From: Cryobacterium sp. PH29-G1
GTDB taxonomy: Bacteria > Actinomycetota > Actinomycetes > Actinomycetales > Microbacteriaceae
Direction: 5' to 3'
NCBI RefSeq assembly: GCF_030063365.1
Contig: NZ_JASISY010000003.1
Span: 248,001-312,000, forward strand
Length of the DNA: 64,000 nt
Under the pieces are notes generated by a model. The model had not been told where the DNA came from, ran no database searches, and saw only the letters and a list, made by a program, of their open reading frames with translations. Both the position numbers and the translations under genes were made by a program. Positions 44,268 through 52,504 of this stretch are shown here, piece after piece (position 1 is the first letter of the stretch; every line of letters starts with the position of its first letter).

Positions 44268-44366
44268 GTGGGTTCTGTAATTAAGAAGCGACGCAAGCGT
44301 ATGGCGAAGAAGAAGCACCGCAAGCTGCTTCGCAAGACTCGCCACCAGCGTCGTAATAAGAAGTAG
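44268..44366 (+). CDS. Small ribosomal protein bS22 (AURKAIP1/COX24-type), 32 aa
   Basis: GTG 44268 opens a 32-codon frame that begins MGSVIKKRRKRMAKKKHRKL and ends in NKK, almost entirely Lys, Arg and His. It matches from memory the actinobacterial bS22 protein found in mycobacterial 30S subunits near the decoding centre, which begins with the same MGSVIKKRRKRM. GTGAGG gives a ribosome-binding site, TAGAAT at 44206 may be its -10, and a strong terminator follows 62 bp downstream. It is too short for most gene finders. Confidence 0.92.
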   Translation: MGSVIKKRRKRMAKKKHRKLLRKTRHQRRNKK

Positions 44367-44427
44367 TAGTACTAAGAATTCGAACGGCTTCGTAGTTCAA
44401 AAGCTCTGAGTCGTTCATTGAGCAAAG

Positions 44428-44455
44428 CGCCAGCCCCTCGGGACTGGCGTTTTTT
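44428..44455 (+). terminator. Rho-independent terminator after bS22
   Basis: CGCCAG and CTGGCG arms with a 10-nt loop, followed by TTTTTT. Confidence 0.85.
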
Positions 44456-44525
44456 GCGCTCTGGCATCGGGCGTCTGGCATCGGGCGGGTCTCCTGCGGC
44501 GAACGAAGCGCCCAGACTGTCGGCC

Positions 44526-44531
44526 TAGGCT
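44526..44531 (+). promoter_or_regulatory. -10 hexamer TAGGCT, 6 nt before the glutaredoxin ATG
   Basis: TAGGCT, GGAACC, then the ATG at 44538. Confidence 0.45.
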
Positions 44532-44537
44532 GGAACC

Positions 44538-44807
44538 ATGCCTACCGCACACCTGACCCTGATCGGCAAGCCCGGATGCCACCTCTGCGACGACGCACGT
44601 GACCTGGTGGGCAGCGTAGTGGCCAAGCTCGCCGGCGACACGGACGCCCCCACAATCACGTTCGAGGAACGTTCCATCCTCGATGACGCCGAACTGCACG
44701 AGCTGTATTTGGAGGACATTCCGGTGCTCCTCCTCAACGGCAAAGTACACAACTACTGGCGTATCGATCCCGTACGCCTGCGCACCGCCCTACTGGAGGT
44801 CTCATGA
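44538..44807 (+). CDS. Glutaredoxin-family protein
   Basis: An 89-residue thioredoxin-fold protein. The active site is GKPGCHLCDDA (CxxC at residues 14-17), the cis-Pro is in EDIPVLLLNGK, and the C-terminus is DPVRLRTALLEV, as in the DUF836-type glutaredoxin-like proteins. It likely acts as a cytoplasmic thiol-disulfide reductant. It overlaps the Dabb gene by 4 bp. Confidence 0.9.
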   Translation: MPTAHLTLIGKPGCHLCDDARDLVGSVVAKLAGDTDAPTITFEERSILDDAELHELYLEDIPVLLLNGKVHNYWRIDPVRLRTALLEVS

Positions 44808-45103
44808 CCATTCGTCACATCGTCTGCTGGAAACTCACCGCACTGACCCCCCGCAAGAAGGCCGATGACGCCGCAGCAATCGCGGCCGGCCTCGAAGCCC
44901 TGGTGGGTGTCGTTCCGGAGATTCGTGCATTGACGGTGGGTCCGGATGTTGCCGGTGACGAGAACTGGGACGTCGCGTTGATCGCCGACTTCGACGACCT
45001 GGCGGCGCTCGACCGCTACCAGAAGCACCCCGAGCACAAAAAGGTTGGGGCGTTCATTCGTACCGTCGTGGCAGATCGTCTGGCCGTCGACCTCGAGGTC
45101 TGA
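44804..45103 (+). CDS. Dabb-family (stress-responsive alpha/beta barrel) protein
   Basis: A 99-residue dimeric ferredoxin-like fold: IRHIVCWKL at the start with the conserved His, LEALVGVVPEIRALTVGPD, DVALIADFDDLAALDRYQKHPEHKKV and FIRTVVADRLAVD. Function is unknown; relatives are stress-induced or polyketide-cyclase-like. It overlaps the glutaredoxin gene by 4 bp, so the two are co-expressed. Confidence 0.9.
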   Translation: MTIRHIVCWKLTALTPRKKADDAAAIAAGLEALVGVVPEIRALTVGPDVAGDENWDVALIADFDDLAALDRYQKHPEHKKVGAFIRTVVADRLAVDLEV

Positions 45104-45138
45104 CTTCGTCTGCCGAGCCGTGAGTGTGCCGCTAAAAG

Positions 45139-45159
45139 CGAGCAGGAACTCACTGCTCG
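45139..45159. terminator. Probable bidirectional terminator hairpin between Dabb gene and aspS
   Basis: CGAGCAG and CTGCTCG arms with a 7-nt loop, enclosed by the wider repeat GAGCCGT (45115) / ACGGCTC (45172), whose right arm overlaps the end of aspS. No T-run is present, so the terminator role is uncertain. Confidence 0.4.
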
Positions 45160-45169
45160 ATGACCGAAC

Positions 45170-46498
45170 TTACGGCTCGAGGCGGGTCGGGCCGCGGAAC
45201 AGGTAGGTGACCTCGCGAATGCTCGCCTGGTGCAGCATGAGCATCAGCACGCGGGCTAGGCCCATGCCGAAGCCGCCGTGCGACGGCACGCCGTAGCGGA
45301 AGAAATCGAGGTAGCCGTCGATCTCTTCCAGGGCAAGACCCTTCTCGATGGCCTGTGCTTCGAGCACCTCGATACGGTGCTCGCGCTGGGCGCCGGTCGA
45401 GATCTCGGTGCCGTTGAAGATGAGGTCGTAGCTCTTGGTGATCGAGTCGTCGCCCTCGTGACGCATGTGGTAGAACGGGCGGATGCTGGAGGCGTAGTCG
45501 GTGAGGAACACGAACTCGTGTCCGAACTTCTCGGCCACGTAGGCGGCGATCTGGCGCTCGCCCTCCGGGTCCATGTCGTCGTCGTCGCGGGGAACCTCGT
45601 AGCCGCGGCTCTTGACGATCTCCTTGGCCTCGGCGAGGGGGATGCGCGGGAACGGTGTGCTCGGAACGGTCACCTCCACGTCGAACAGGGCCTTGACCTC
45701 GTCGCCGTGCTTGGCCTTGACGGCCGTGAAGCCGGCGACCATGAGGTCTTCGTGCAGCTGCATGACATCTTCGTGGCTGTTGATCCAGCTGATCTCCGAG
45801 TCGACACTGGTGAACTCGGTGGAGTGGCGGCTCGTGAACGAGGGGTCAGCGCGGAACGCCGGCCCCACTTCGAAAATCTTGCCGAATCCGGCCGACTGGG
45901 CCATCTGCTTGAAGAACTGCGGGCTCTGCGCGAGGTAGGCCTTGGTGTCGAAGTAGCCGACCTCGAACAATTCGGCGCGCGATTCGCTCGCACTCGCCAT
46001 GAGCTTCGGGGTGTGCAGTTCGATGAAGTCGTGTTCGATCCAGTAGGTACGCAGCGCGTGCTCGAATGTGGTCTGGATGCGAAAAATGAGGTTTTGCTTG
46101 GGGTTGCGCAGGTCGAGGAAACGCCAGTCCAGGCGCTTGTCCAGGCTGGAGTCGGCCGCGATCGGCGTCTCCGGAATGGCGGCGGACACCACGGTGAGGG
46201 TGTCCAGCTTGATCTCGATGCCACCGAGCTTGACGCGCTCGTCGTGTTTGAGCGTTCCGGTGATGGTCACGAACGTGCCCTGAGCGAGGGCGGAGATGCT
46301 CGTGGCCGGCTCGTCGGCGACCACGACGCCATCGGCATCCGTGGTGCGGGGATTAACCAGCTGCACGGCGCCGGATTCGTCGCGGAGAACGACGAATTGC
46401 ACCTTTTTCTGGTCTCGCACCGTCTCGACCCAACCCGACACCGAAACGGTGCCGTCATCGAGAGCGGACAGGTTCTTGATCAATACGCGCGAAGTCAC
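45170..46498 (-). CDS. aspS: Aspartyl-tRNA synthetase, archaeal/non-discriminating type
   Basis: A 442-residue class IIb synthetase that charges tRNA-Asp and possibly tRNA-Asn. The OB-fold anticodon domain is N-terminal (VSVSGWVETVRDQKKVQFVVLRD). The catalytic domain shows motif 2 (FEVGPAFRADPSFTSRHSTEFTSVD) and motif 3 (GGFGMGLARVLMLML) and ends in YLFRGPTRLEP. It lacks the roughly 120-residue GAD insertion of bacterial AspRS, so it belongs to the short archaeal type. The start is GTG 46498, with TAAACT 6 nt upstream. Confidence 0.93.
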   Translation of the reverse strand: MTSRVLIKNLSALDDGTVSVSGWVETVRDQKKVQFVVLRDESGAVQLVNPRTTDADGVVVADEPATSISALAQGTFVTITGTLKHDERVKLGGIEIKLDTLTVVSAAIPETPIAADSSLDKRLDWRFLDLRNPKQNLIFRIQTTFEHALRTYWIEHDFIELHTPKLMASASESRAELFEVGYFDTKAYLAQSPQFFKQMAQSAGFGKIFEVGPAFRADPSFTSRHSTEFTSVDSEISWINSHEDVMQLHEDLMVAGFTAVKAKHGDEVKALFDVEVTVPSTPFPRIPLAEAKEIVKSRGYEVPRDDDDMDPEGERQIAAYVAEKFGHEFVFLTDYASSIRPFYHMRHEGDDSITKSYDLIFNGTEISTGAQREHRIEVLEAQAIEKGLALEEIDGYLDFFRYGVPSHGGFGMGLARVLMLMLHQASIREVTYLFRGPTRLEP

Positions 46499-46504
46499 AG
46501 GTCG

Positions 46505-46510
46505 AGTTTA
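46505..46510 (-). promoter_or_regulatory. -10 hexamer TAAACT, 6 nt before aspS GTG
   Basis: TAAACT, CGACCT, then the GTG at 46498 on the minus strand. Confidence 0.5.
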
Positions 46511-46562
46511 GCCGGAGCCGCCCGGCGGCGCTCTCACGGCAGTTTCCGGGGTAGCCCTTCCG

Positions 46563-46568
46563 TAGACT
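46563..46568 (+). promoter_or_regulatory. -10 hexamer TAGACT, 6 nt before the histidine phosphatase GTG
   Basis: TAGACT, AGGCGG, then the GTG at 46575. This would be the promoter of the whole cytochrome c maturation operon. Confidence 0.5.
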
Positions 46569-46574
46569 AGGCGG

Positions 46575-47219
46575 GTGGTAGCCAGTCAAGTGCATCTCGT
46601 GCGTCACGGTGAGGTTTTCAACCCCGAACGCGTGCTCTACGGACGGCTGCCGAATTATCGGCTCTCCGACCAGGGCGACCTGATGGCGACCACCGCCGCC
46701 GATGAACTGGTCGAGCGGGGCCGCGCGGTCGTGCGTGTCGTTGCCTCGCCGCTGCAGCGCGCGCAGGAATCGGCCGCTCCGATCGCTGCGGCCTATGGGC
46801 TGTCCATTGACACCGACGAACGCCTCATCGAACCGACCAATGTCTTCGAAGGCAAGCGGATGCGCGGCCCCGATGGCGCGCTGCGCGACCTGCGCAACTG
46901 GCCGGCCCTGATCAACCCGCTGCGACCGAGCTGGGGCGAACCGTTCCGCGCCGTATCGAAGCGGATGCTCGCCGCCATCGAGGACGCCTGGAACTCGGTC
47001 GATGAGGGTGACGTCGTGCTCGTCAGTCACCAGCTGCCGATCTGGATGGTACACCGCACGCTCGCTCACGAACCCCTCGCGCACGACCCGCGTAAGCGCC
47101 GCTGCGACCTGTCGAGCATCACCACACTCTCCTGGCACGGTGACCACTTCACCGAAACCGCCTACGTCAGCCCGGCGTTGGCCTACCTCGACCCGAGCAA
47201 CGATGTGGGTGCCGTATGA
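46575..47219 (+). CDS. Histidine phosphatase family protein
   Basis: A 214-residue phosphoglycerate-mutase-like phosphatase. The phosphohistidine motif VHLVRHGEVFNP is at residues 6-17, the second Arg is in VASPLQRAQESAAPIA, and the late His is in VLVSHQLPIWM. The substrate is unknown. It is the first gene of the cytochrome c maturation operon, overlapping tlpA by 4 bp; why a phosphatase leads this operon is not clear, though the arrangement recurs in Actinobacteria. Confidence 0.92.
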   Translation: MVASQVHLVRHGEVFNPERVLYGRLPNYRLSDQGDLMATTAADELVERGRAVVRVVASPLQRAQESAAPIAAAYGLSIDTDERLIEPTNVFEGKRMRGPDGALRDLRNWPALINPLRPSWGEPFRAVSKRMLAAIEDAWNSVDEGDVVLVSHQLPIWMVHRTLAHEPLAHDPRKRRCDLSSITTLSWHGDHFTETAYVSPALAYLDPSNDVGAV

Positions 47220-47851
47220 ACCAGGTCAAACGCCGCATCGCCCCCCTGCTTGCCGGTTTGGCTGTCGGTGCCCTTCTGCTCTCGGGGTGTTCCTCTGATC
47301 CGCTCGCTGAACAGTATCGGGAAGGCTCCAGCAAGGGTTTCATCGCCGGTGACGGCAGCGTCACCGAGATCGCCGTCGCCAACCGCGGACAGGCCATCGA
47401 ATTCTCCGGCGTGACCGAAACGGGGGAGACCGTCACGAGCGCTGACCAGCTCGGTGAGGTTCTCGTGGTCAACTTTTGGTATGCGAGCTGCGCGCCATGC
47501 CGCGCCGAGGCATCCGATCTGCAGGACATCAACGAGCAATTCGAGAACCAGGGTGCAAGCTTTCTCGGCGTGAATGTGCGTGACCAGGCCCCCAACGCCA
47601 TCGCGTTCAACGAAACCTACGGCGTGACCTACCCCTCGGTGCTCGACGTCGACGCCGGAGCCATGCAGCTCGCCTTCAGCGGCAGCATTCCGCCGAACGC
47701 TGTGCCGACCACCCTCGTGCTCGACGCCGAAGGCCGCGTCGCGGCGCGGATCCTCGGTCAGGTCTCCTCACCGTCAATTCTGGAAACTCTGATTCGCGAC
47801 ACCATCGCGGAGAGCGCCGGTACCAGCACTGACGGCGGCGCCACGGAGTGA
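47216..47851 (+). CDS. TlpA/ResA-like thiol-disulfide reductase, lipoprotein
   Basis: A 211-residue extracytoplasmic thioredoxin-fold protein. The lipobox is LLSGC (Cys about residue 23), the active site is WYASCAPCRAEA (CxxC near residue 93), and the TlpA-like segment is FLGVNVRDQAPNAIAF. It should keep the apocytochrome c CxxCH cysteines reduced for haem attachment, receiving electrons from the membrane protein CcdA encoded next (4-bp overlap). Confidence 0.92.
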   Translation: MNQVKRRIAPLLAGLAVGALLLSGCSSDPLAEQYREGSSKGFIAGDGSVTEIAVANRGQAIEFSGVTETGETVTSADQLGEVLVVNFWYASCAPCRAEASDLQDINEQFENQGASFLGVNVRDQAPNAIAFNETYGVTYPSVLDVDAGAMQLAFSGSIPPNAVPTTLVLDAEGRVAARILGQVSSPSILETLIRDTIAESAGTSTDGGATE

Positions 47852-48609
47852 ACAATCCCTTCGGAGAGATCGTCTTCAGCGGCCAGCTGCTCTTCGCGAT
47901 TCCCATCGCACTGCTCGCCGGGCTGGTGTCGTTCGCCTCCCCGTGCATCCTGCCGCTGGTACCCGGCTATCTCGCCTACATCGGCGGATTCACCGACGGA
48001 CGTACCGGCAGCTCCAAACGTGACCGGCGCGGCCGAACCCGGCTGCTTGCCGGGGTTGGCCTGTTCGTGCTCGGTTTCACCGTGGTGTTTGTACTCACCG
48101 GCGTTGTTTTCGGCGCTGCGGGATTCTGGCTCAACTCCTATCGCGACCTGATCACTCGGGTCGCCGGCGTGGTGGTCATTCTGCTCGGACTGGTGTTCGT
48201 CGGCCAGTTCGGTGCCATGCAACGCACCATCAAGAGCAACTGGCGTCCCAAAATGGGCCTGGCCGGCGCCCCGGTGCTTGGCGCGGTGTTCGCGGTCGGC
48301 TGGACACCGTGCACGGGCCCCACCCTCACCGCCATTAACTCGCTCAGCCTCGGCACCGGTTCGCCCTGGCAGGGCGGCCTGCTCGCGCTGTTCTACTCTC
48401 TCGGCCTCGGGATTCCGTTTCTCTTGATCGCCCTCGGGCTCAACTGGGCCACCGGCTCCGTTGCATTCCTCAAACGGCATATACGTGCCATCAACCTGTT
48501 CGGCGGCGTTCTGCTCGTCGTCATTGGAGCACTCATGGTGAGCGGCATCTGGAACACCTGGCTCCTCGATCTGCAAGGGGTGATTGGCAACTTTGTCCCG
48601 GCCATCTGA
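47848..48609 (+). CDS. ccdA: Cytochrome c biogenesis protein CcdA
   Basis: A 253-residue membrane protein with six helices that carries reducing equivalents across the membrane. The two redox cysteines are in the family positions: SFASPCILPLVPGYLAY (helix 1) and VGWTPCTGPTLTAIN (helix 4). The start is GTG 47848, overlapping tlpA by 4 bp. It overlaps the proposed resB start by 26 bp. Confidence 0.95.
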   Translation: MNNPFGEIVFSGQLLFAIPIALLAGLVSFASPCILPLVPGYLAYIGGFTDGRTGSSKRDRRGRTRLLAGVGLFVLGFTVVFVLTGVVFGAAGFWLNSYRDLITRVAGVVVILLGLVFVGQFGAMQRTIKSNWRPKMGLAGAPVLGAVFAVGWTPCTGPTLTAINSLSLGTGSPWQGGLLALFYSLGLGIPFLLIALGLNWATGSVAFLKRHIRAINLFGGVLLVVIGALMVSGIWNTWLLDLQGVIGNFVPAI

Positions 48610-50278
48610 CCACTACGACTCCCGCCCGCAGACGCCGCAGTCGCTGCAGTCCGGTGTCGTGCAGCCCAAGCTCGGCTGGCGCGGCTGGCTGCGCTGGTTC
48701 TGGCGCCAGCTCACGAGCATGCGCACGGCGCTGTTCCTGCTGCTGATGCTCGCCATCGCGGCGATTCCCGGATCGCTCGTGCCGCAACGCAGCTCGGACC
48801 CGAACGGGGTGAGCCAGTACTTCGCCGACAACCCCGACCTGGCGCCGACCCTCGACAAGCTGCAGGCCTTCGACGTGTATACCTCGGCCTGGTTCTCGGC
48901 GATCTACCTGCTGCTGTTCATCTCGCTGATCGGCTGCGTCATCCCGCGCACCAAACATCACTTCCAGGCGCTGCGTGCCAAGCCCCCGACCACGCCGGCC
49001 CGCCTCGCGCGCCTGTCCGGTTTTACCGAACGCGAGGCCCCCGCCCACACGGATGCCGCCATCGCGATCACGCACGCCCGCACCCTGCTCAAATCCAGCG
49101 GCTACCGCGTCGCCCGCTTCGATTCCGACACCGAATCCTCGGTCTCGGCCGAGCGCGGCTACCTGCGAGAAACCGGCAACCTCATCTTTCACGGCGCCCT
49201 CGTGGCCATTCTCGTGACCGTCGGATTCGGCGGCGGCTACGGGTTCAGCGGTCAACGCGTGCTGGTCGAAGGCCAGACCTTCGTGAACACCCTGCTCGCC
49301 TACGACTCCTTCAGCCCGGGGCGCTTCTTCGACGACACCACCCTCGACCCGTACACACTGAGCCTGGACGACTTCTCGGTGTCATACGAACAACAGAACC
49401 TGCAGGCGTACGGCCAACCGATTGACTTCACCGCCGATGTGACCGTCACCCCCAAGGGCGGCGCGGCCGAGCCCGCCGCGGTCAAGGTGAACGGACCGCT
49501 GCGCACGAACGGCACGAATATCTACTTGCTTGGCAACGGGTATGCGCCGACGATCACAGTCACAGCCCCCGACGGCACGGTCGTGTTCTCCGACTCGGTG
49601 CCGTTTTTGCCGCAGGACGCCAATCTCACCTCGCTGGGCATTGTCAAAGTTCCCGACGGGTTGGCCGAACAGCTCGGCATGATCGGCTTCTTTTATCCCA
49701 CCCAGGACAAAGCCGCCAGCGGTGCGAACTTTTCGAGCTACCCCGACCTCGAGTATCCGCTGCTCACCCTGAACGTGTACACCGGCGACCTCGGTCTGGA
49801 TGACGGCGTGCCGACATCCGTTTATGCGCTGGACACCGACACGCTGACGCAGAAGACCGGCGGAACCACCGACGTCGACTCGATCGAGCTCAAGCCGGGC
49901 GAATCGGCCGAGTTGCCGGGCGACCTCGGAACGGTCAGCTTCGTCGACAACAACCCGGCCGCCTCGGCCGCCGGAGACTTCACCAAGTCGGTTCCACGGT
50001 TCGCCAGTTTTGATATTCACCACGACCCGACGCAGATCTGGTTGATCTCCTTCTCCATGCTCGTCTTGTTCGGCCTGTTCACCGGGCTGCTCGTGCCGCG
50101 TCGCCGGGTGTGGGTGAAAGCCACGACCGGGGCTGACGGAACGGTGCACCTCCAATACGCCGGCCTGGCCCGCGGCGACGATCCGGCACTGGAGGCGGCC
50201 GTCGCGACGCTGGCCGACCGCCACGTCAAACTGTTGAAGACCCACCAACCCGTCGTCGCCACACCCGAAACGACTTAG
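48584..50278 (+). CDS. resB: Cytochrome c biogenesis protein ResB
   Basis: A roughly 564-residue membrane subunit of the System II haem lyase (ResB/CcsA). Three helices lie in the N-terminal third (SMRTALFLLLMLAIAAIPGS; FSAIYLLLFISLIGCVIP; GALVAILVTVGFGGGYGFSG). A large extracytoplasmic domain and a last helix (LISFSMLVLFGLFTGLLVP) follow. The start is uncertain: TTG 48584 follows AAGGGGTGA closely, TTG 48593 is an alternative, and both lie inside ccdA. It works with the CcsB protein encoded 9 bp downstream. Confidence 0.92.
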   Translation: MATLSRPSDHYDSRPQTPQSLQSGVVQPKLGWRGWLRWFWRQLTSMRTALFLLLMLAIAAIPGSLVPQRSSDPNGVSQYFADNPDLAPTLDKLQAFDVYTSAWFSAIYLLLFISLIGCVIPRTKHHFQALRAKPPTTPARLARLSGFTEREAPAHTDAAIAITHARTLLKSSGYRVARFDSDTESSVSAERGYLRETGNLIFHGALVAILVTVGFGGGYGFSGQRVLVEGQTFVNTLLAYDSFSPGRFFDDTTLDPYTLSLDDFSVSYEQQNLQAYGQPIDFTADVTVTPKGGAAEPAAVKVNGPLRTNGTNIYLLGNGYAPTITVTAPDGTVVFSDSVPFLPQDANLTSLGIVKVPDGLAEQLGMIGFFYPTQDKAASGANFSSYPDLEYPLLTLNVYTGDLGLDDGVPTSVYALDTDTLTQKTGGTTDVDSIELKPGESAELPGDLGTVSFVDNNPAASAAGDFTKSVPRFASFDIHHDPTQIWLISFSMLVLFGLFTGLLVPRRRVWVKATTGADGTVHLQYAGLARGDDPALEAAVATLADRHVKLLKTHQPVVATPETT

Positions 50279-50281
50279 GCT
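50276..50281 (+). promoter_or_regulatory. -10 hexamer TAGGCT, 6 nt before ccsB GTG (overlaps resB stop)
   Basis: The resB stop TAG is the first half of TAGGCT, followed by TACATC and the GTG at 50288. It may be an internal promoter or a chance match inside the operon. Confidence 0.3.
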
Positions 50282-50287
50282 TACATC

Positions 50288-51379
50288 GTGAATCTGACTG
50301 ACTCCGCACTGCTCAACTCGTACTCGCTCTACGCCCTGTACTCGGCGATGGCCGTTTACGCCCTCGCGTTCATCGCGTTCGCGGTCGACCTCGCCCGTCG
50401 TTCCAGCGCGGTCGATGCGATCGAGACCGATGAAGCTGCCGAACTGGCCGGTGCTGCCCCGGCCGGTGCTGCCCTGAACGGCACGGCTGCGTCCGCTGGC
50501 GGCACCCTCACACTGAAACGGCCGGTGCTGTCGCGCATCAGCGCCCGGATGGACAACGACGCGGCGCTGCCGTACGGCCGGTCGTCCAGCCTGCGCGTGG
50601 GAGTGGCCCTGACCGTGCTGGCCTGGACGCTGCACCTCGCGGCCGCGATCATGCGCGGCTTCGCGGCTGATCGGGTGCCATGGGCGAACATGTACGAGTT
50701 CGCCATGACGGGGACCCTGCTCATCATGACGGTGTTCCTCATCGTGCTGCTCCGGGCCGACCTGCGCTTTCTGGGCACTTTCGTGACCGGTCTGGTGCTC
50801 GTTCTGCTCGGCGTGGCCGCCCTGAAGTTCTACGTGGAGGTGGCCCCGCTGCCGCCGGCACTGCAATCCGCCTGGCTGGTCATTCACGTCTTCGTGGCAT
50901 CGCTGGCGACCGGAATGTTCGCGTTGGGCTTCGCTCTGTCGGCCGTGCAGCTACTGCAGGCGCGCCGAGAGAATATTGCGCTCGACGAACAGACCGCCCC
51001 GCAGCGGTCGGCGCAGCGCTCGACCGTCGCATCCGCCCTGCGCTTTCGTTTTCTGGCCACCCTGCCGTCGGCGGCCACGCTGGAGAACCTGGCCTATCGC
51101 ATCAGCATTATCGGCTTCATTCTGTGGACCTTCACGCTCATGGCCGGTTCGATTTGGGCTGAGCAGGCCTGGGGCCGTTATTGGGGATGGGACACCAAAG
51201 AGGTGTGGACCTTCATTATCTGGGTCATCTACGCCGGTTACATCCACGCCCGAGCGACCCGTGGCTGGCGCGGATCACGCTCGGCCTGGCTGGCGATTAT
51301 CGGTTTCTCCGCCGTGATGTTCAACTTCGGCATCGTCAACGTGTTCTTCAAGGGCCTGCACGCCTACTCCGGCCTGTAA
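50288..51379 (+). CDS. ccsB: Cytochrome c biogenesis protein CcsB/CcsA
   Basis: A 363-residue membrane haem-handling protein of System II. Early helix YALAFIAFAVDLARR is followed by an Ala/Gly-rich cytoplasmic loop (residues 40-75). The core contains the conserved tryptophan-rich haem motif WGRYWGWDTKEVWTFIIW near residue 298, with His residues in later helices (YAGYIHARATRGWRGSR). It delivers haem to apocytochromes together with ResB. It is the last gene of the operon, followed by a large palindromic terminator. Confidence 0.94.
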   Translation: MNLTDSALLNSYSLYALYSAMAVYALAFIAFAVDLARRSSAVDAIETDEAAELAGAAPAGAALNGTAASAGGTLTLKRPVLSRISARMDNDAALPYGRSSSLRVGVALTVLAWTLHLAAAIMRGFAADRVPWANMYEFAMTGTLLIMTVFLIVLLRADLRFLGTFVTGLVLVLLGVAALKFYVEVAPLPPALQSAWLVIHVFVASLATGMFALGFALSAVQLLQARRENIALDEQTAPQRSAQRSTVASALRFRFLATLPSAATLENLAYRISIIGFILWTFTLMAGSIWAEQAWGRYWGWDTKEVWTFIIWVIYAGYIHARATRGWRGSRSAWLAIIGFSAVMFNFGIVNVFFKGLHAYSGL

Positions 51380-51402
51380 CCCCCGCCTCCCCCGAACCCT
51401 CA

Positions 51403-51463
51403 CGCGAGAGCGGGAAAAACGTTGCTTCGACCGGGTTGAAGCAACAATTTTCCCGCTCTCGCG
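51403..51463. terminator. Large two-part palindrome, bidirectional terminator between ccsB and menC
   Basis: A perfect outer 16-bp inverted repeat (51403-51418 with 51448-51463, AT-rich at its inner ends) encloses a second perfect 8-bp hairpin GTTGCTTC/GAAGCAAC (51421-51428 with 51438-51445). The inner edge has A4 on the left and T4 on the right. Its position between convergent genes suits termination in both directions. Confidence 0.7.
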
Positions 51464-51478
51464 GGATGATTCTTGGGG

Positions 51479-52456
51479 CTATTCGGCGGCTAGGAGGGCG
51501 TGCGTGCGGGCTAGGCGGGCCAGCCACCAGTCGCGTCGCTCGGGGCTGGCCGCATGTTGCTCGAGCAGGTCGGGTACGACTCGACGCACGGGGATTGCCC
51601 CGTTGATCGGCAGCAGCGGCTCGCTCGTGACGTCCTCAGCGAGCAGCGATGCCGTGCCGAGGCCGCAATCGAAGTACAAGCCCGGAACGGATGCCGCGAG
51701 GTGGGCGCCCATCGACAGCCCGATCGATGTGTCGAGGGCGCTGGACACCACGACCGGAAGCCCGGTCTGGCCGATGATTGACAACGCGGCGCGGATGCCG
51801 CCCAGGGGTTGCGCCTTGATCACGAGAATATCGGCAGCGCCGGCCCGCGCCACGGCGAGGGGGTCGCCGCTCTTGCGCACGCTTTCGTCGGCGGCGATCG
51901 GCACGCTCAGATACGTGGTGCGGTGGCGAATCTCGGCGAGTTCGGGCACGGTCATGCAGGGCTGTTCCACATACTCAAGGTCGAAAGCGCCGAGCGCGTG
52001 AATGGCATGTTCGGCTTCGTCGACGTTCCACAGACCGTTCGCATCGATACGGATGCGTCCTTCCGGGCCGAGCACGCGGCGCACCTCGGCGACCCGGGCG
52101 ACGTCGTCAGCAAGGGTCTGGTCTGGGCTGGCTACCTTCACCTTGGCGGTGCGGCATCCGGGAAAGCGTGCGAGTACCTCGGCCACTTTGGCTACCGGAA
52201 CGGCCGGTACCGTGGCGTTGACCGGAATGCTCGTGCGCAGCGCGTGCGGTGTGCCCTGCCAGCCAAAGTCGATGGCGGCCCGCAACCAGTTAGCGGCCTC
52301 GGCATCGTCGTACTCGACGAACGGCGAGAACTCGGTCCAACCCTCCGGACCCTCCAACAGCAGTGCTTCCCGGCTGTCCAACCCTCGAAAGCGGTCGAAC
52401 AGTTTCAGTGAGACGACATGCGCGGAACCGAGTAGCTCATCCAGTGCGGGAATCAT
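51479..52456 (-). CDS. menC: o-Succinylbenzoate synthase
   Basis: Dehydrates SHCHC to o-succinylbenzoate in menaquinone synthesis. The 325-residue enolase-superfamily enzyme has KVKVASPDQTL with the general-base Lys, the Mg ligands in RIDANGLWN, EYVEQP and AADESVR, and the second Lys in VIKAQPLGG. It lies apart from the other men genes but within 3 kb of menB. It is the last gene of a minus-strand row starting with the sigma factor gene. Confidence 0.94.
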   Translation of the reverse strand: MIPALDELLGSAHVVSLKLFDRFRGLDSREALLLEGPEGWTEFSPFVEYDDAEAANWLRAAIDFGWQGTPHALRTSIPVNATVPAVPVAKVAEVLARFPGCRTAKVKVASPDQTLADDVARVAEVRRVLGPEGRIRIDANGLWNVDEAEHAIHALGAFDLEYVEQPCMTVPELAEIRHRTTYLSVPIAADESVRKSGDPLAVARAGAADILVIKAQPLGGIRAALSIIGQTGLPVVVSSALDTSIGLSMGAHLAASVPGLYFDCGLGTASLLAEDVTSEPLLPINGAIPVRRVVPDLLEQHAASPERRDWWLARLARTHALLAAE

Positions 52457-52504
52457 GGTTCCAGTGTGTCAGTCTGCGGCTGGGTAGAAGGCCAGAGTCG
52501 GTCA

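Noticed and set aside
45278..46570. A 430-codon open frame on the plus strand
   Set aside because: Antisense to aspS; the synthetase is certain.
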